NCBI RefSeq assembly: GCF_008710155.1
Contig: NZ_VYPZ01000016.1
Coordinates: 1-64,000 of the forward strand
Source: Sphingobium limneticum
Lineage (GTDB): Bacteria; Pseudomonadota; Alphaproteobacteria; Sphingomonadales; Sphingomonadaceae
DNA length: 64,000 bases
Direction of reading: 5' to 3'
This document shows, one piece after another, positions 18,443 to 27,134 of the stretch; position 1 is the stretch's first letter; the number at the start of each line of letters is the position of its first letter. Position numbers and translations under genes: made by a program. The notes under the pieces were generated by a model. That model was not told the DNA's origin, did no database searches, and was given only the letters and a program-made list of their open reading frames with translations.

Positions 18443-19497
18443 ATACGCCGCAGCCTGGACAGTTCGGTTTCAATCGCGTCACGCCGGATCAAGGCCACAT
18501 AATTGATTCAGTCAAAGAAAGGCACTGGAACACCATGCGTGAAATCCCGTCCGATATCGTACAGACGTGGGCGCCAGACCCTGCATACCTGCCCGATTGG
18601 TTTGTCGACGCGCTATCCGTGCCGCGGGAGGAAGGCTTCGTCGAGGTCTCTGGTGTGAGAATGCATTACTTCCGCTGGGGAGATCGTTCCGCGCCTCCTT
18701 TACTGATGACCCACGGCTTTCTCTCTCATGCACGGTGCCTGGCGTTCGTCGCGCCTTACCTAGCTGAAAATTACCATGTGATCGCCTACGACCATTCAGG
18801 AATGGGCGACAGCGACGTTCGCGAGAATTGTGACATGGTCGCGCGAGGACGGGAGATGATCGGGGTCGCGGAGGCCCTTGGACTTTTTGGCCACGAGCAC
18901 AAGCCGATCATCGTCGCACACAGCTTTGGCGCGGCAGTCGCGCTCCAGGCGATCACGCTGGCGCCGGATGCCTTTGCCGGTACGGTGATTTGCGATCTGA
19001 TGGTGCTGCGTCCGTCCAGCTTTGACGCCGTTTGGGGCGGCGGCCGCACCGGCCCGGGATCAGGCGACCCCGATCGCCCGCATAAGCGCTACCCCGATTA
19101 CGCCAGCGCGCGCGAGCGGTACGTTCTATCTCCGCCACAGCCCGTTGGTGAGGCGTTCCTGATGGATTACATGGCCTATCACTCACTTCGACGCGAAGGC
19201 GAAGCGTGGACCTGGAAGTTTTCGCCATCAGTGTTCAAGCGGGATAATGTGCCCAGCGAATGGCTTGAAATGGGCAGAACGCTGGTCGAGGCACCAGGCC
19301 GCAAGGCGATAGTACACGGCGAGCAAAGCCTCCTTTTTACAAACGATTCCAGTGATTACGTGCGCGAGCTCGGCGGTATCGATATTCCGATCATCGCTGT
19401 ACCCGAAGCTCGGCACCATCTGATGCTGGATCAGCCGCTGGCGTTCGTCGCCGCCTTGCGCGCGTTGCTGGCGGGCTGGAGCATCGAGCGCAATTAG
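18439..19497 (+). CDS. Alpha/beta-hydrolase
   Basis: This encodes 352 residues. The fold signatures are the oxyanion region MTHGFLSHARC, DHSGMGDSD, the nucleophile elbow VAHSFGAAVAL (Ser) and the catalytic His in EARHHLMLDQP near the C terminus. The family covers esterases, epoxide hydrolases and C-C hydrolases, and the sequence does not decide between them. The ATG at 18439 overlaps the sigma-factor stop; another ATG at about 18535 would remove a weakly conserved N terminus of some 30 residues. The P450 and TetR genes nearby suggest turnover of a hydrophobic compound. Confidence 0.85.
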   Translation: MNTPQPGQFGFNRVTPDQGHIIDSVKERHWNTMREIPSDIVQTWAPDPAYLPDWFVDALSVPREEGFVEVSGVRMHYFRWGDRSAPPLLMTHGFLSHARCLAFVAPYLAENYHVIAYDHSGMGDSDVRENCDMVARGREMIGVAEALGLFGHEHKPIIVAHSFGAAVALQAITLAPDAFAGTVICDLMVLRPSSFDAVWGGGRTGPGSGDPDRPHKRYPDYASARERYVLSPPQPVGEAFLMDYMAYHSLRREGEAWTWKFSPSVFKRDNVPSEWLEMGRTLVEAPGRKAIVHGEQSLLFTNDSSDYVRELGGIDIPIIAVPEARHHLMLDQPLAFVAALRALLAGWSIERN

Positions 19498-19601
19498 ACC
19501 GGTTTGATACCAAGCTATCCGCCGCGTCCGAGCAGGGTTTTAGGAAGCTTTTAGCACCGCATTCGACCAACCTAGGGAGCACACCGACCTGTACTCCGGT
19601 G

Positions 19602-20177
19602 TTACGTCTGCGCCGTCACAAGGGCGCGTATCGTCAACCGTTCGATCAAGCTGCTCACGTCATCGGCTGAACTGGTGAGTCCTTCCGTCAACCACCAGCT
19701 TAAAATGGTGATTATTCCGCCCACTACGACCCGAACAGCGAGTCCGCGAGGCACGGATGAATCAAACGGAAGATCGAGCCCCTCTGCGTATCGAATGGCG
19801 CGAGCCGTCACTTCCTGTCGCACTGCATCGCCACCGCCAACCAGCAGAGCTGCAGACGCGTGCCGATGGAGATCGACGAACTCCACGACCGATCGCACGG
19901 CGTTTCCCACATCTCCACGTACGAGAGCCGGGGCCACCTGCTTAACCAACCGTCCCATCAACTCGTCCGCCACGTCGAGCAACAGCATGTCGACGCCGGG
20001 ATAATGGCGAAAGAAGGTCGCGTAGCCGACTCCGGCCTGGGCGACGATACGTTGCGCAGTGATCGAATGCGCGTCGCCGTCTTGCAACAGCGCCAGCATC
20101 GCGTCGCGCAGCAGCGAACGGGTTCGCGTGACACGAGCGTCCACGCCCTTTTCGCTATTACCCCTTTTATGAGCCAC
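19602..20177 (-). CDS. TetR/AcrR-family repressor
   Basis: This encodes 191 residues from a GTG start. The N-terminal helix-turn-helix (about 15-65) reads TRSLLRDAMLALL, ITAQRIVAQAGVGYATFFRHYPG. The C-terminal ligand domain is helical and variable. It is divergent from the P450 gene with a 43-bp spacer, the usual setting for a repressor of the neighbouring gene. The spacer carries an AT-rich patch (GATCATATATAG) that could be a -10 region or operator. The inducer is unknown. Confidence 0.88.
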   Translation of the reverse strand: MAHKRGNSEKGVDARVTRTRSLLRDAMLALLQDGDAHSITAQRIVAQAGVGYATFFRHYPGVDMLLLDVADELMGRLVKQVAPALVRGDVGNAVRSVVEFVDLHRHASAALLVGGGDAVRQEVTARAIRYAEGLDLPFDSSVPRGLAVRVVVGGIITILSWWLTEGLTSSADDVSSLIERLTIRALVTAQT

Positions 20178-20220
20178 AGTAGATCATATATAGCGGACCT
20201 TGGAGTAAAGGAGCAAAGCG

Positions 20221-21390
20221 ATGAGTTCGTATTCCACGCTATCGCGCGAACCGTCCAGCGGGGTCGACGATCTCCGTGACGATCGAAAAAGCATTCCATC
20301 GCAGCCCATGGGTCGCGGTTGCCCAGTCCAGTCTTTTTCAGAAGCACGCGCGCTACTCCGGGACGATGAGCTGCATCAGGCCAGTTTCCGCGCTGATCTG
20401 ATGGCAAGGTTCAGCGACGAGCGCTTTGCGCCAATCATTTTCCAGCACGGTGAGCGCCATCGCCGTCAGCGTGCTGCGACCGCTCGGTTCTTCACCCCCA
20501 AAACCGTCGACACCAGCTACCGTGCGATTATCGAACGTGAATCCGATGCGTTAATCGGCGACATGCAGCGTCGCGGCCACGCAAAGCTTGACGACATGAG
20601 CATGCGGCTGGCGGTGTCCGTTGCGGCCGAGGTTGTCGGTGTTACCGATAGTAATCGCACCGGGATGGCGCGTCGGCTCGAACGCTTTTTTCAGGCTGGC
20701 AATGTCGCGCTCGGCAAGTCGATCCTCGATCTGCCACGCTTCGCGCGGGCTCAGATCCACATGCTTAATTTTTACGTTCGAGACGTGTTCCCAGCGGTTC
20801 TCGCGCGTCGCCGTGCCCCGCGCGAAGACGTGATCTCGCATTTGATCGCCGAAGGCTATTCGGATCGCGCGATCCTTACCGAGTGCGTGACCTACGCTGC
20901 AGCCGGCATGGTGACGACACGCGAATTTATCACGATGGCGGGATGGCATTTGCTCGAGCGCGAGGAGCTTCGGACACGCTTCCTTGCCACAGATGAGACC
21001 GGGCGGATCGCCATCTTGGAAGAGATCCTTAGGCTCGAACCGGTCGTCGGGGAGCTTTCGCGACGGAATCCAAATACCGGCCAGATTTTCAAAATCGATA
21101 TCCGCCAGGCGAACGCTGATGTCGCGGCGGTGGGCGCGTGTCCGCATGCAGTCGATCCTGATCGCGCCTTGGCAGCGCGCGTCGGTAGCGCGGGGCTTGC
21201 GTTCGGTGATGGTTCCCATCGATGCCCTGGCGCGAGCATCGCAATTCTCGAAACCGCAATCTTTCTCGATCGCCTGCTGCGCATTGCGGACTTAACGCTG
21301 GAAGCACCGCCGAAGATCAACTGGAACGCGTTGATCACAGGGTATGAACTTCGCGATTGTCGCCTTCGCATTGCTTCCCGATCATTTTGA
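20221..21390 (+). CDS. Cytochrome P450 monooxygenase
   Basis: This encodes 389 residues, typical of soluble bacterial class I P450s. The I-helix oxygen motif reads AAAGMVTTREF (A-G-x-x-T-T), the K-helix ExxR is EEILRLEP, and the haem loop FGDGSHRCPG carries the axial Cys. An AAGGAG precedes the ATG at good spacing. Ferredoxin and reductase genes are not present nearby, so it must borrow electrons from the host. It is divergent from the TetR gene and is probably repressed by it. The substrate is unknown. Confidence 0.92.
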   Translation: MSSYSTLSREPSSGVDDLRDDRKSIPSQPMGRGCPVQSFSEARALLRDDELHQASFRADLMARFSDERFAPIIFQHGERHRRQRAATARFFTPKTVDTSYRAIIERESDALIGDMQRRGHAKLDDMSMRLAVSVAAEVVGVTDSNRTGMARRLERFFQAGNVALGKSILDLPRFARAQIHMLNFYVRDVFPAVLARRRAPREDVISHLIAEGYSDRAILTECVTYAAAGMVTTREFITMAGWHLLEREELRTRFLATDETGRIAILEEILRLEPVVGELSRRNPNTGQIFKIDIRQANADVAAVGACPHAVDPDRALAARVGSAGLAFGDGSHRCPGASIAILETAIFLDRLLRIADLTLEAPPKINWNALITGYELRDCRLRIASRSF

Positions 21391-22053
21391 GTTCCTTGGC
21401 TTATTACATCTTGGGAATTGCCTTCCTCGTCAATTCGCTCTGGTGAGCGGCCTTCTTGCAAAACGGGATCGGCCGTAATCACGTGACGTTAGTAATTTCA
21501 TATAAATAGAAGCATCGGCAAAGGCCTTTCTTGTCAAATGCTATTGCTATTTACTTGGTAATGGCTGTCGACTCCTGATTGGCACTATCTGCGGCCATCC
21601 GAAAGAAATGCGTCGCGAGATTTGTCCGGAAAATACCGTTGGAAAGAGATATTGTATAACCAGTCTCAGGCATTCTATTGAAAAGCCATTCTGGTATTCT
21701 TTTTGATTCCGGCCTTAGCGAGCGCTAGCTCGCGAAGCCCGAGATCGAGGGATCTCTGTCGGGGCGGCGTCCGGAGTTTCTGGGAATTTGCGAGCCATCA
21801 TGCAGGCCATCTCGCGCGATCAATCGATAACGCCTTGTCAACGTAAGCTTGGGGACCGGGACCCAGAAACGCTGGGACCATCGGAGAAGCCGCCGCGAGA
21901 GACGGATCAAGGCCCGTGGCGGGGATCGGCGAACCCGCTCGGAGCCCGCTAGGCCAGTCGTCATAGGGCTGGCTGCGCGCCGTTCGCGGCATGACTGTTC
22001 TGGATCGCGCCGATCATTCAGGGTCGGCGCGCGCCAATAGCTCTACACGTCGG
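21391..22053. other. About 660-bp gap without a recognisable gene
   Basis: This stretch has no credible coding frame on either strand. Bases 21490-21710 are clearly richer in A/T than the surroundings. A 16-base palindrome (GCGAGC-GCTA-GCTCGC, 21718-21733) flanked by CTT and AAG could fold as a hairpin. The right part (about 21740-22020) is GC rich, with only short frames whose composition is not protein-like. It may be debris at the junction between two cargo insertions. Confidence 0.5.
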
Positions 22054-22139
22054 ATTATCTCGCATCTCAGATGAGAGATAATTCTTGCACGCGAAACCGG
22101 ATGGTGGGATTAACGCGCATCTGAGACGCGAGATAATCC
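22054..22139. promoter_or_regulatory. Two palindromic operators before the HipA-fusion gene
   Basis: Site 1 (22054-22082) is a 29-base palindrome with 13 of 14 paired positions matching; its half-site is ATTATCTCGCATCT. Site 2 (22107-22139) is an imperfect palindrome whose right arm, read on the minus strand, repeats the extended half-site GGATTATCTCGC. Site 2 ends one base before the ATG at 22141. Such spacing fits autorepression that blocks both the promoter and the ribosome site. No good Shine-Dalgarno is visible between site 2 and the ATG. Confidence 0.6.
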
Positions 22140-22140
22140 T

Positions 22141-23994
22141 ATGGCTCTTCATTTGGTCGGTGAGACAATTGACGCCAAGCGCGCGCATCAGCGCGCGAAG
22201 GCCGGTGAGTTGATCCAACTCGTCCGCGGGGTTTACGTCGATCACCAAGGGGATATCGAGGCGACGATCCTCGGTCATGCGGTCCGGATTGCGCACTATC
22301 TCTATCCCAACGCCTATCTGTCGTCGGCGAGTGCGGCGCTGCTCGCCCCGACGCCCGACGGGCGGCTGTTCATCAGCGGCCGCCGCAACCAGCGCACGCG
22401 GTTGCGGACGCTTGAGATCATCCAGAACGAAGCGCCGAAGCATCCATCGACGGCGATGGCGGTCATTGGCGACGACCTGGGCGAATTGCGCGTCGACGCC
22501 TCATCGCCGCGCCAGCGCTTTCTCGAAGCGTTCCGCCTGCGCAGCGAACATGCGAGCGCGGCTACCGCCGACATGCGCGCGCAGATGGCGGCGCGTCTGG
22601 TGGAGGAACATGGGACGCCCCAAGCCGCAGCCGACGCCGTCTGGGTGCTGGCGCGCGAGAACGAATGGTATCGCGAAGGCGAAGGTGCCGAACGCTTTCT
22701 GCTAGCTCAGCCGGGCGTTGCCAAGGCGCCGGTCAACAAGGCAGCGCTCGATCTCCTCGTCGCCTGGCACGGTGAGCCGCTCGGCCGGCTGACCCACGAT
22801 GGATTTGAATGGCGCTGGAAGCCGGGGCGTCGAGCGGGACCGGCCCTCGTGCGCGAAACCACGCCGGGCAAGCTGCCGGCCTTCATTGAATCGCTGCTTC
22901 CTGAGGGCTGGCTGGCGCAGGTTCTCCACGAACGCGATGAACGCGAGGCGCTCCGGCGCGGACGGCGATATATGTCGAACATCGTCATCGTCGAGGGTCG
23001 AGAAGAACTGGCGGCGCTGCCTGCTGACATTCTCACGACAACACTGGCTGGATACATCGACACCGGTCGCTTCACGGGCCGCTACGCCGGTCCGGCCCGG
23101 GGCGAGATCGAGGAGACCTTCGAGCAGAACCTGGCGCGCATCTTCGCGCGCGCGGAAACGCCGCGCCTGTCGGGCGTCCAGATCAAGGCGCCGATGAGCC
23201 TGATGCCTGATGGCGCCCTCGTTCCGGCCATCGATCAGCCGTTCACCCATATCCTCAAGCCCGCCGGCACGGCGGGCTTCGAGATGTTACCGGTCGTCGA
23301 GTGGCTTTGCCTGGAGCTTGGCCGCTCGGCCGGGTTCGATGTGCCCGACGCCGCGCTGCTGGAGATGCCCGACGGCATGTCGCCTGCACTGGTCGTCGAG
23401 CGGTTCGATATTCGTCGCGCGCCAGCGGATCAGCGGCGTCTGGCGATGGAGGACTTTTGCTCCATTTTGGACCTTCCAGCATCCGCCAAATACGACGGAA
23501 CGATCGAGCGGATGGCGCGCGGCCTACGACCGCTGTCGACCGATCCGGCCAGCGATCTCGATATCCTGTTCCGCCGGGCCGTGTTCGCCTGGCTCATCGC
23601 CGATGGCGATATGCATCTCAAGAACCTCGCTGTGCTCAAAGTCGCCGAGGTGGATGCCAAGGCCTTCACGAGCGTGCGCTTCGCGCCGCTCTACGACGCC
23701 GTCACCACGCGCGTCTTCCCGGGTTTGGGGGGCGATCGCATGGCGCTCAAGCTCAACGGCAAGGATGACCGTCTGACGCCCCAGGACTTCCTCGCGCTGG
23801 CGCGGACAATCGGCGTATCCGCCGGAGATGCCGAGACTGCGATTGCGGACTTGACCGCGCGTGTGGCCGACCGGGCGCAGGGGCTTCAGCTACCTGCCTT
23901 CGCGGCCGAGGCTGAGGCCGCCAAGACAGCGCAGGAGAAGGTGATCGCCTTGGTCGGGGAGCGCTGCAAGGCACTTGCCGTTGAAGGCGACTGA
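22141..23994 (+). CDS. HipA-family kinase fused to an N-terminal AbiEi-like domain
   Basis: This encodes 617 residues. About 1-190 resemble the winged-helix part of AbiEi-type antitoxins (GELIQLVRGVYVD, then YLSSASAALLAPTPDG). About 200-310 are the HipA N1 subdomain, and about 340-560 the kinase: SGVQIK (344-349, ATP loop), HILKP (370-374, ATP Lys), ERFD (420-423), GDMHLKN (489-495, catalytic Asp and Asn) and PLYD (516-519, metal Asp). HipA kinases phosphorylate a tRNA synthetase or other target and arrest growth. There is no separate hipB; the fused N-terminal domain probably supplies DNA binding. Paired palindromes upstream suggest autoregulation. The active-site residues look intact. Confidence 0.8.
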   Translation: MALHLVGETIDAKRAHQRAKAGELIQLVRGVYVDHQGDIEATILGHAVRIAHYLYPNAYLSSASAALLAPTPDGRLFISGRRNQRTRLRTLEIIQNEAPKHPSTAMAVIGDDLGELRVDASSPRQRFLEAFRLRSEHASAATADMRAQMAARLVEEHGTPQAAADAVWVLARENEWYREGEGAERFLLAQPGVAKAPVNKAALDLLVAWHGEPLGRLTHDGFEWRWKPGRRAGPALVRETTPGKLPAFIESLLPEGWLAQVLHERDEREALRRGRRYMSNIVIVEGREELAALPADILTTTLAGYIDTGRFTGRYAGPARGEIEETFEQNLARIFARAETPRLSGVQIKAPMSLMPDGALVPAIDQPFTHILKPAGTAGFEMLPVVEWLCLELGRSAGFDVPDAALLEMPDGMSPALVVERFDIRRAPADQRRLAMEDFCSILDLPASAKYDGTIERMARGLRPLSTDPASDLDILFRRAVFAWLIADGDMHLKNLAVLKVAEVDAKAFTSVRFAPLYDAVTTRVFPGLGGDRMALKLNGKDDRLTPQDFLALARTIGVSAGDAETAIADLTARVADRAQGLQLPAFAAEAEAAKTAQEKVIALVGERCKALAVEGD

Positions 23995-24005
23995 GCGGCG
24001 CGACG

Positions 24006-27000
24006 TCACGGTTGGAGCCGGATTTGCAGGTCGGCGAGATCTTCTGCCGCCATGGCGGTTCCCATGAGGCTGTGAAGATACTCCAGCAGGTCTTCCTGAC
24101 GCGGTTGTCCGAACGCGAGGCGATAGACGGTCAGGCTTCGTTTGAGCCACTCGAGTCGTCGGACCTCGCGGCTGAACGGGAGCATGGGCACGCGGCGTTC
24201 GACCTTCACCGGCCCTTCGTAAATCCAGTAGGGAATGAGGTCAGAGTCATTCTCGGTCTCGGCGCGAGCTGCGTCGAACATGATCTGCCAGGGATCATCG
24301 TGATCTCTCTCGCGCCCACGCACCACGTCGACCTGCCGATGCGCCAGATTTAGGCGGATTGCGTGACCCTTGAAGCGGTGGACACGCCCCTCGCGCTGCT
24401 CGAGATCGACGGGATTTCCGGGCAAGTTCCAGTGATAGAGCCGATAGCAATAAGGGTGAAAGTCGAGGCCTTCCTGTCCGACGGAGGTCGTGGCCAGCGC
24501 GAAGGGTCGGAACGGTGAGTTGAAGGCATCGCGAACGCTGGAGAGGCGTGCGGCCCCGCCTTCCTCGTCTTTGTAGTCGGCCAGGCGCATGGCGAAGCGC
24601 CCGCGCATCTGGAACTTGTTGATCACCAGCTTCTTACCGTCGACCGTTGGATCCTCGACATCGATCTGCGAGGGGCGAATGGCCAACGCCTCCGAGATCG
24701 CCTTGCTGATCCCAGCGATACGATCGACGGCTGGCTTGGCGCCCAAGCCCTCGGCGTCGAGCAGATAGTGGACGTACTCGTCGAGAACGGCCTGAAGGTT
24801 ATGCTCAACGCCGTAGGTGAGCACTTGGCGCCAATAGCGGTCATCGTCGTCCTTGCGGAGGAGGGCGACGGCGTCGTGCTGGTTGAAAAGCGTGCGGAAT
24901 CCCCAAGAGATCTGGTTCGCTGCCTTCAGCAGTCGATGATCGTCCCAAGCGAGATCGGGTGCGATCCGGTGCAGGGCGCGCAGCGCACAGACTGCGGGGC
25001 TGCCGAGAGCAACATCGACCAGAAGGTCAATCAGCGTGTCCGGTACGGGTCCAAAGGTGCGTTCGGTTGTCACAGTCCGCAGTTCGGCGACATGCTCCTT
25101 GAAACCCTCTTCGTTGCCGAGGAGGGCGAAGCCGTAAGGCGAGTTGACCCAGGCGACGGAGCTGGCTTTCGCCATGGCGTCGATGACGGCCGGGGCAGCC
25201 CATTCCCAATCGCGGCCATCTGCGGTGTCGCCTGACCGCTCGGCGAGCGCGGCGACGCTCTCGCGCAAGCGGTCGGCGACGGCTTTACGCATGGCTTCGA
25301 CCGACAGGGTTTCGTTTGACGCTCCAAAGATCGCAAGAGGGTCGGCAATGCGCGCCAAGGTCGGCGAGGGATAGACCAGGTGCATTGCGCGCATGGCGAC
25401 AAGCCGCCCTTGATTTTGCCGGAACTGGATGGGGCGTGGGCGAACATGACCGAAATATCGCTGCCCCGAAGCGCCGACGCCCATGCGGCGTTCGGCCTCG
25501 TAGGACAGGATTGACGCGATCGCATCGGGCACCATCGACCAGGATGAGAAGATCAGTGCCTTGGTCAGCGGCGGCCCGGATCGCTCGGGACCGTAATAGG
25601 GTAGGGATGGCGGGATCCACAGATGTTGATCGAGGCCATCGCCGAACACGTCATCCATGACGCCGCGCATCCGACCGTTAGCGGGTTCGAGGGGCTCGTA
25701 GGCGTCAAGCCGGTCGCGATCGAGCATGGCAGGCCGTGCGCGTTCGAGCGCAGCGCACAGATTGGGCGCCGGCTTGTCGAGCTGATCTTTCAGAAGCCGT
25801 TTGAGCGCATAGTCGCGCATGAAGTTGAGGAGGTAGGGCGCGGACTTCCAGTATTCGGTGATCTCCGGCGCATCGAGGGCGCGCGCAACGTCCGACACTG
25901 CTGCGGCCTGGCGTAGATCAGATGGCAGGATCGTGATGGCCATCGGCGGCTCGCTCACCATGGAGTCGCGCTCGATGGTGCTGGCCACGCGTTCGGTGCG
26001 CGCCATTACCTTGCGCAGCCGGTCCTCGACGACATGACGCGCGCCGATGGCCTCGTTGCGCGCGCCAGGCAGCGCATGAAGGAAGCCGCGAAACTCGCGC
26101 ATTTCGCGTTCCAGCGCTTTGGCCACGTCGGGACCGTTGGTCCGACCGTAGAGGAAGGACAAGGTCTCCAGAAAATCACGGTAATGTTCGCCGTCATCGG
26201 GTTCGTCACCCGACAATGTCAGCATCCGGTAGGGTGTGGCGGAAAGCAGAAGCGTGCGCGCGGCATGACCCTTGCCGTCCGAGTAGTCGAACAGCTCGCG
26301 CGCCAGGTCAGCAGCCGGGGTTTCGCCGTGGAGCAAGTCGCGGAACCGCTGAAACTCATCCATGATTATGAGGTCGGGTTTCAGGGCGTCGATGCAGGCG
26401 TGCGAGAGTTTGCCGCGAAGACGACCGACCAAGGCATTGCGCCGCTGGTTCAGCTCATAAGGATAGGCTTCACGGCGACGCGGGAAGAGGTCGCAGACCG
26501 CTTCCAGTTCCGTGAACAGTTCGGCATCTTTTTCGACGTCGCGGCGGAAGCGATCGATGATCCGTTGATCAACACCATCCAGAGACAGCTCGCGGACGGC
26601 GGTATTCCAGCCATCAACACCGGCGGACACCTGAAGCAGATTGTGCAGGCCGCGCGGCCGCGACACCCGGTCTTCGAGCATCCGCAGCAGCAAGGCGCGT
26701 TCCTGCGTGACGCCTGTGGTCGAGCGCAGGTCAAAGGTCGTGCCTGGTGTCAGGCTGATGAAGTTGACCTTGTTGGCGTCGAGCCCCTGATCGCCCCGGA
26801 CCTGGAGCGGGATAAGGGTCATGCGCGTCGGTAACGCCAGCTCGCGTCGGCCAAGCACATTGAGCCGATTTATGTTCTGAGCTGCAATCGCCTGATTGGA
26901 ACAGATATAGAGGATATCGATCCGGTCGGTGCTGTCCCAAAGCTTCTCGATAGTGCGGGCGATGACGCCGCGCGCGACCATGGTTTTGCCAAGGCCCACT

Positions 27001-27134
27001 TCGTCCGCGACAAGGAATTGCCTGACGGGATCCTGATCGCCGTAAAGCCGGTCAAACACATAATCGACTGTACGACGCTGAAAGGCTTTCAGCGGAGCGA
27101 GGGCAGCTTCGGCTTCAAACCGGTTATCCGTCAT
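24006..27134 (-). CDS. SF2/SNF2-like DEAD-box helicase of the defence locus
   Basis: This encodes 1042 residues. ATG 27134 was chosen because it overlaps the stop of the upstream gene (ATGACGGATAA) and places the Q-motif-like KAFQRRTVDYV near the start. Walker A is DEVGLGKT (44-51), motif II is DEFQ (259-262), motif III is SATPYRM and motif VI is QREGRVHRFKG. The wide middle insert has no recognised domain. It is an ATP-driven translocase on nucleic acid and the last gene of the six-gene minus-strand arm. DUF6361 and PLD-like genes precede it, a trio I recall from the Azaca-type defence system (ZacA-ZacB-ZacC). That link is from memory and unchecked. Confidence 0.85.
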   Translation of the reverse strand: MTDNRFEAEAALAPLKAFQRRTVDYVFDRLYGDQDPVRQFLVADEVGLGKTMVARGVIARTIEKLWDSTDRIDILYICSNQAIAAQNINRLNVLGRRELALPTRMTLIPLQVRGDQGLDANKVNFISLTPGTTFDLRSTTGVTQERALLLRMLEDRVSRPRGLHNLLQVSAGVDGWNTAVRELSLDGVDQRIIDRFRRDVEKDAELFTELEAVCDLFPRRREAYPYELNQRRNALVGRLRGKLSHACIDALKPDLIIMDEFQRFRDLLHGETPAADLARELFDYSDGKGHAARTLLLSATPYRMLTLSGDEPDDGEHYRDFLETLSFLYGRTNGPDVAKALEREMREFRGFLHALPGARNEAIGARHVVEDRLRKVMARTERVASTIERDSMVSEPPMAITILPSDLRQAAAVSDVARALDAPEITEYWKSAPYLLNFMRDYALKRLLKDQLDKPAPNLCAALERARPAMLDRDRLDAYEPLEPANGRMRGVMDDVFGDGLDQHLWIPPSLPYYGPERSGPPLTKALIFSSWSMVPDAIASILSYEAERRMGVGASGQRYFGHVRPRPIQFRQNQGRLVAMRAMHLVYPSPTLARIADPLAIFGASNETLSVEAMRKAVADRLRESVAALAERSGDTADGRDWEWAAPAVIDAMAKASSVAWVNSPYGFALLGNEEGFKEHVAELRTVTTERTFGPVPDTLIDLLVDVALGSPAVCALRALHRIAPDLAWDDHRLLKAANQISWGFRTLFNQHDAVALLRKDDDDRYWRQVLTYGVEHNLQAVLDEYVHYLLDAEGLGAKPAVDRIAGISKAISEALAIRPSQIDVEDPTVDGKKLVINKFQMRGRFAMRLADYKDEEGGAARLSSVRDAFNSPFRPFALATTSVGQEGLDFHPYCYRLYHWNLPGNPVDLEQREGRVHRFKGHAIRLNLAHRQVDVVRGRERDHDDPWQIMFDAARAETENDSDLIPYWIYEGPVKVERRVPMLPFSREVRRLEWLKRSLTVYRLAFGQPRQEDLLEYLHSLMGTAMAAEDLADLQIRLQP

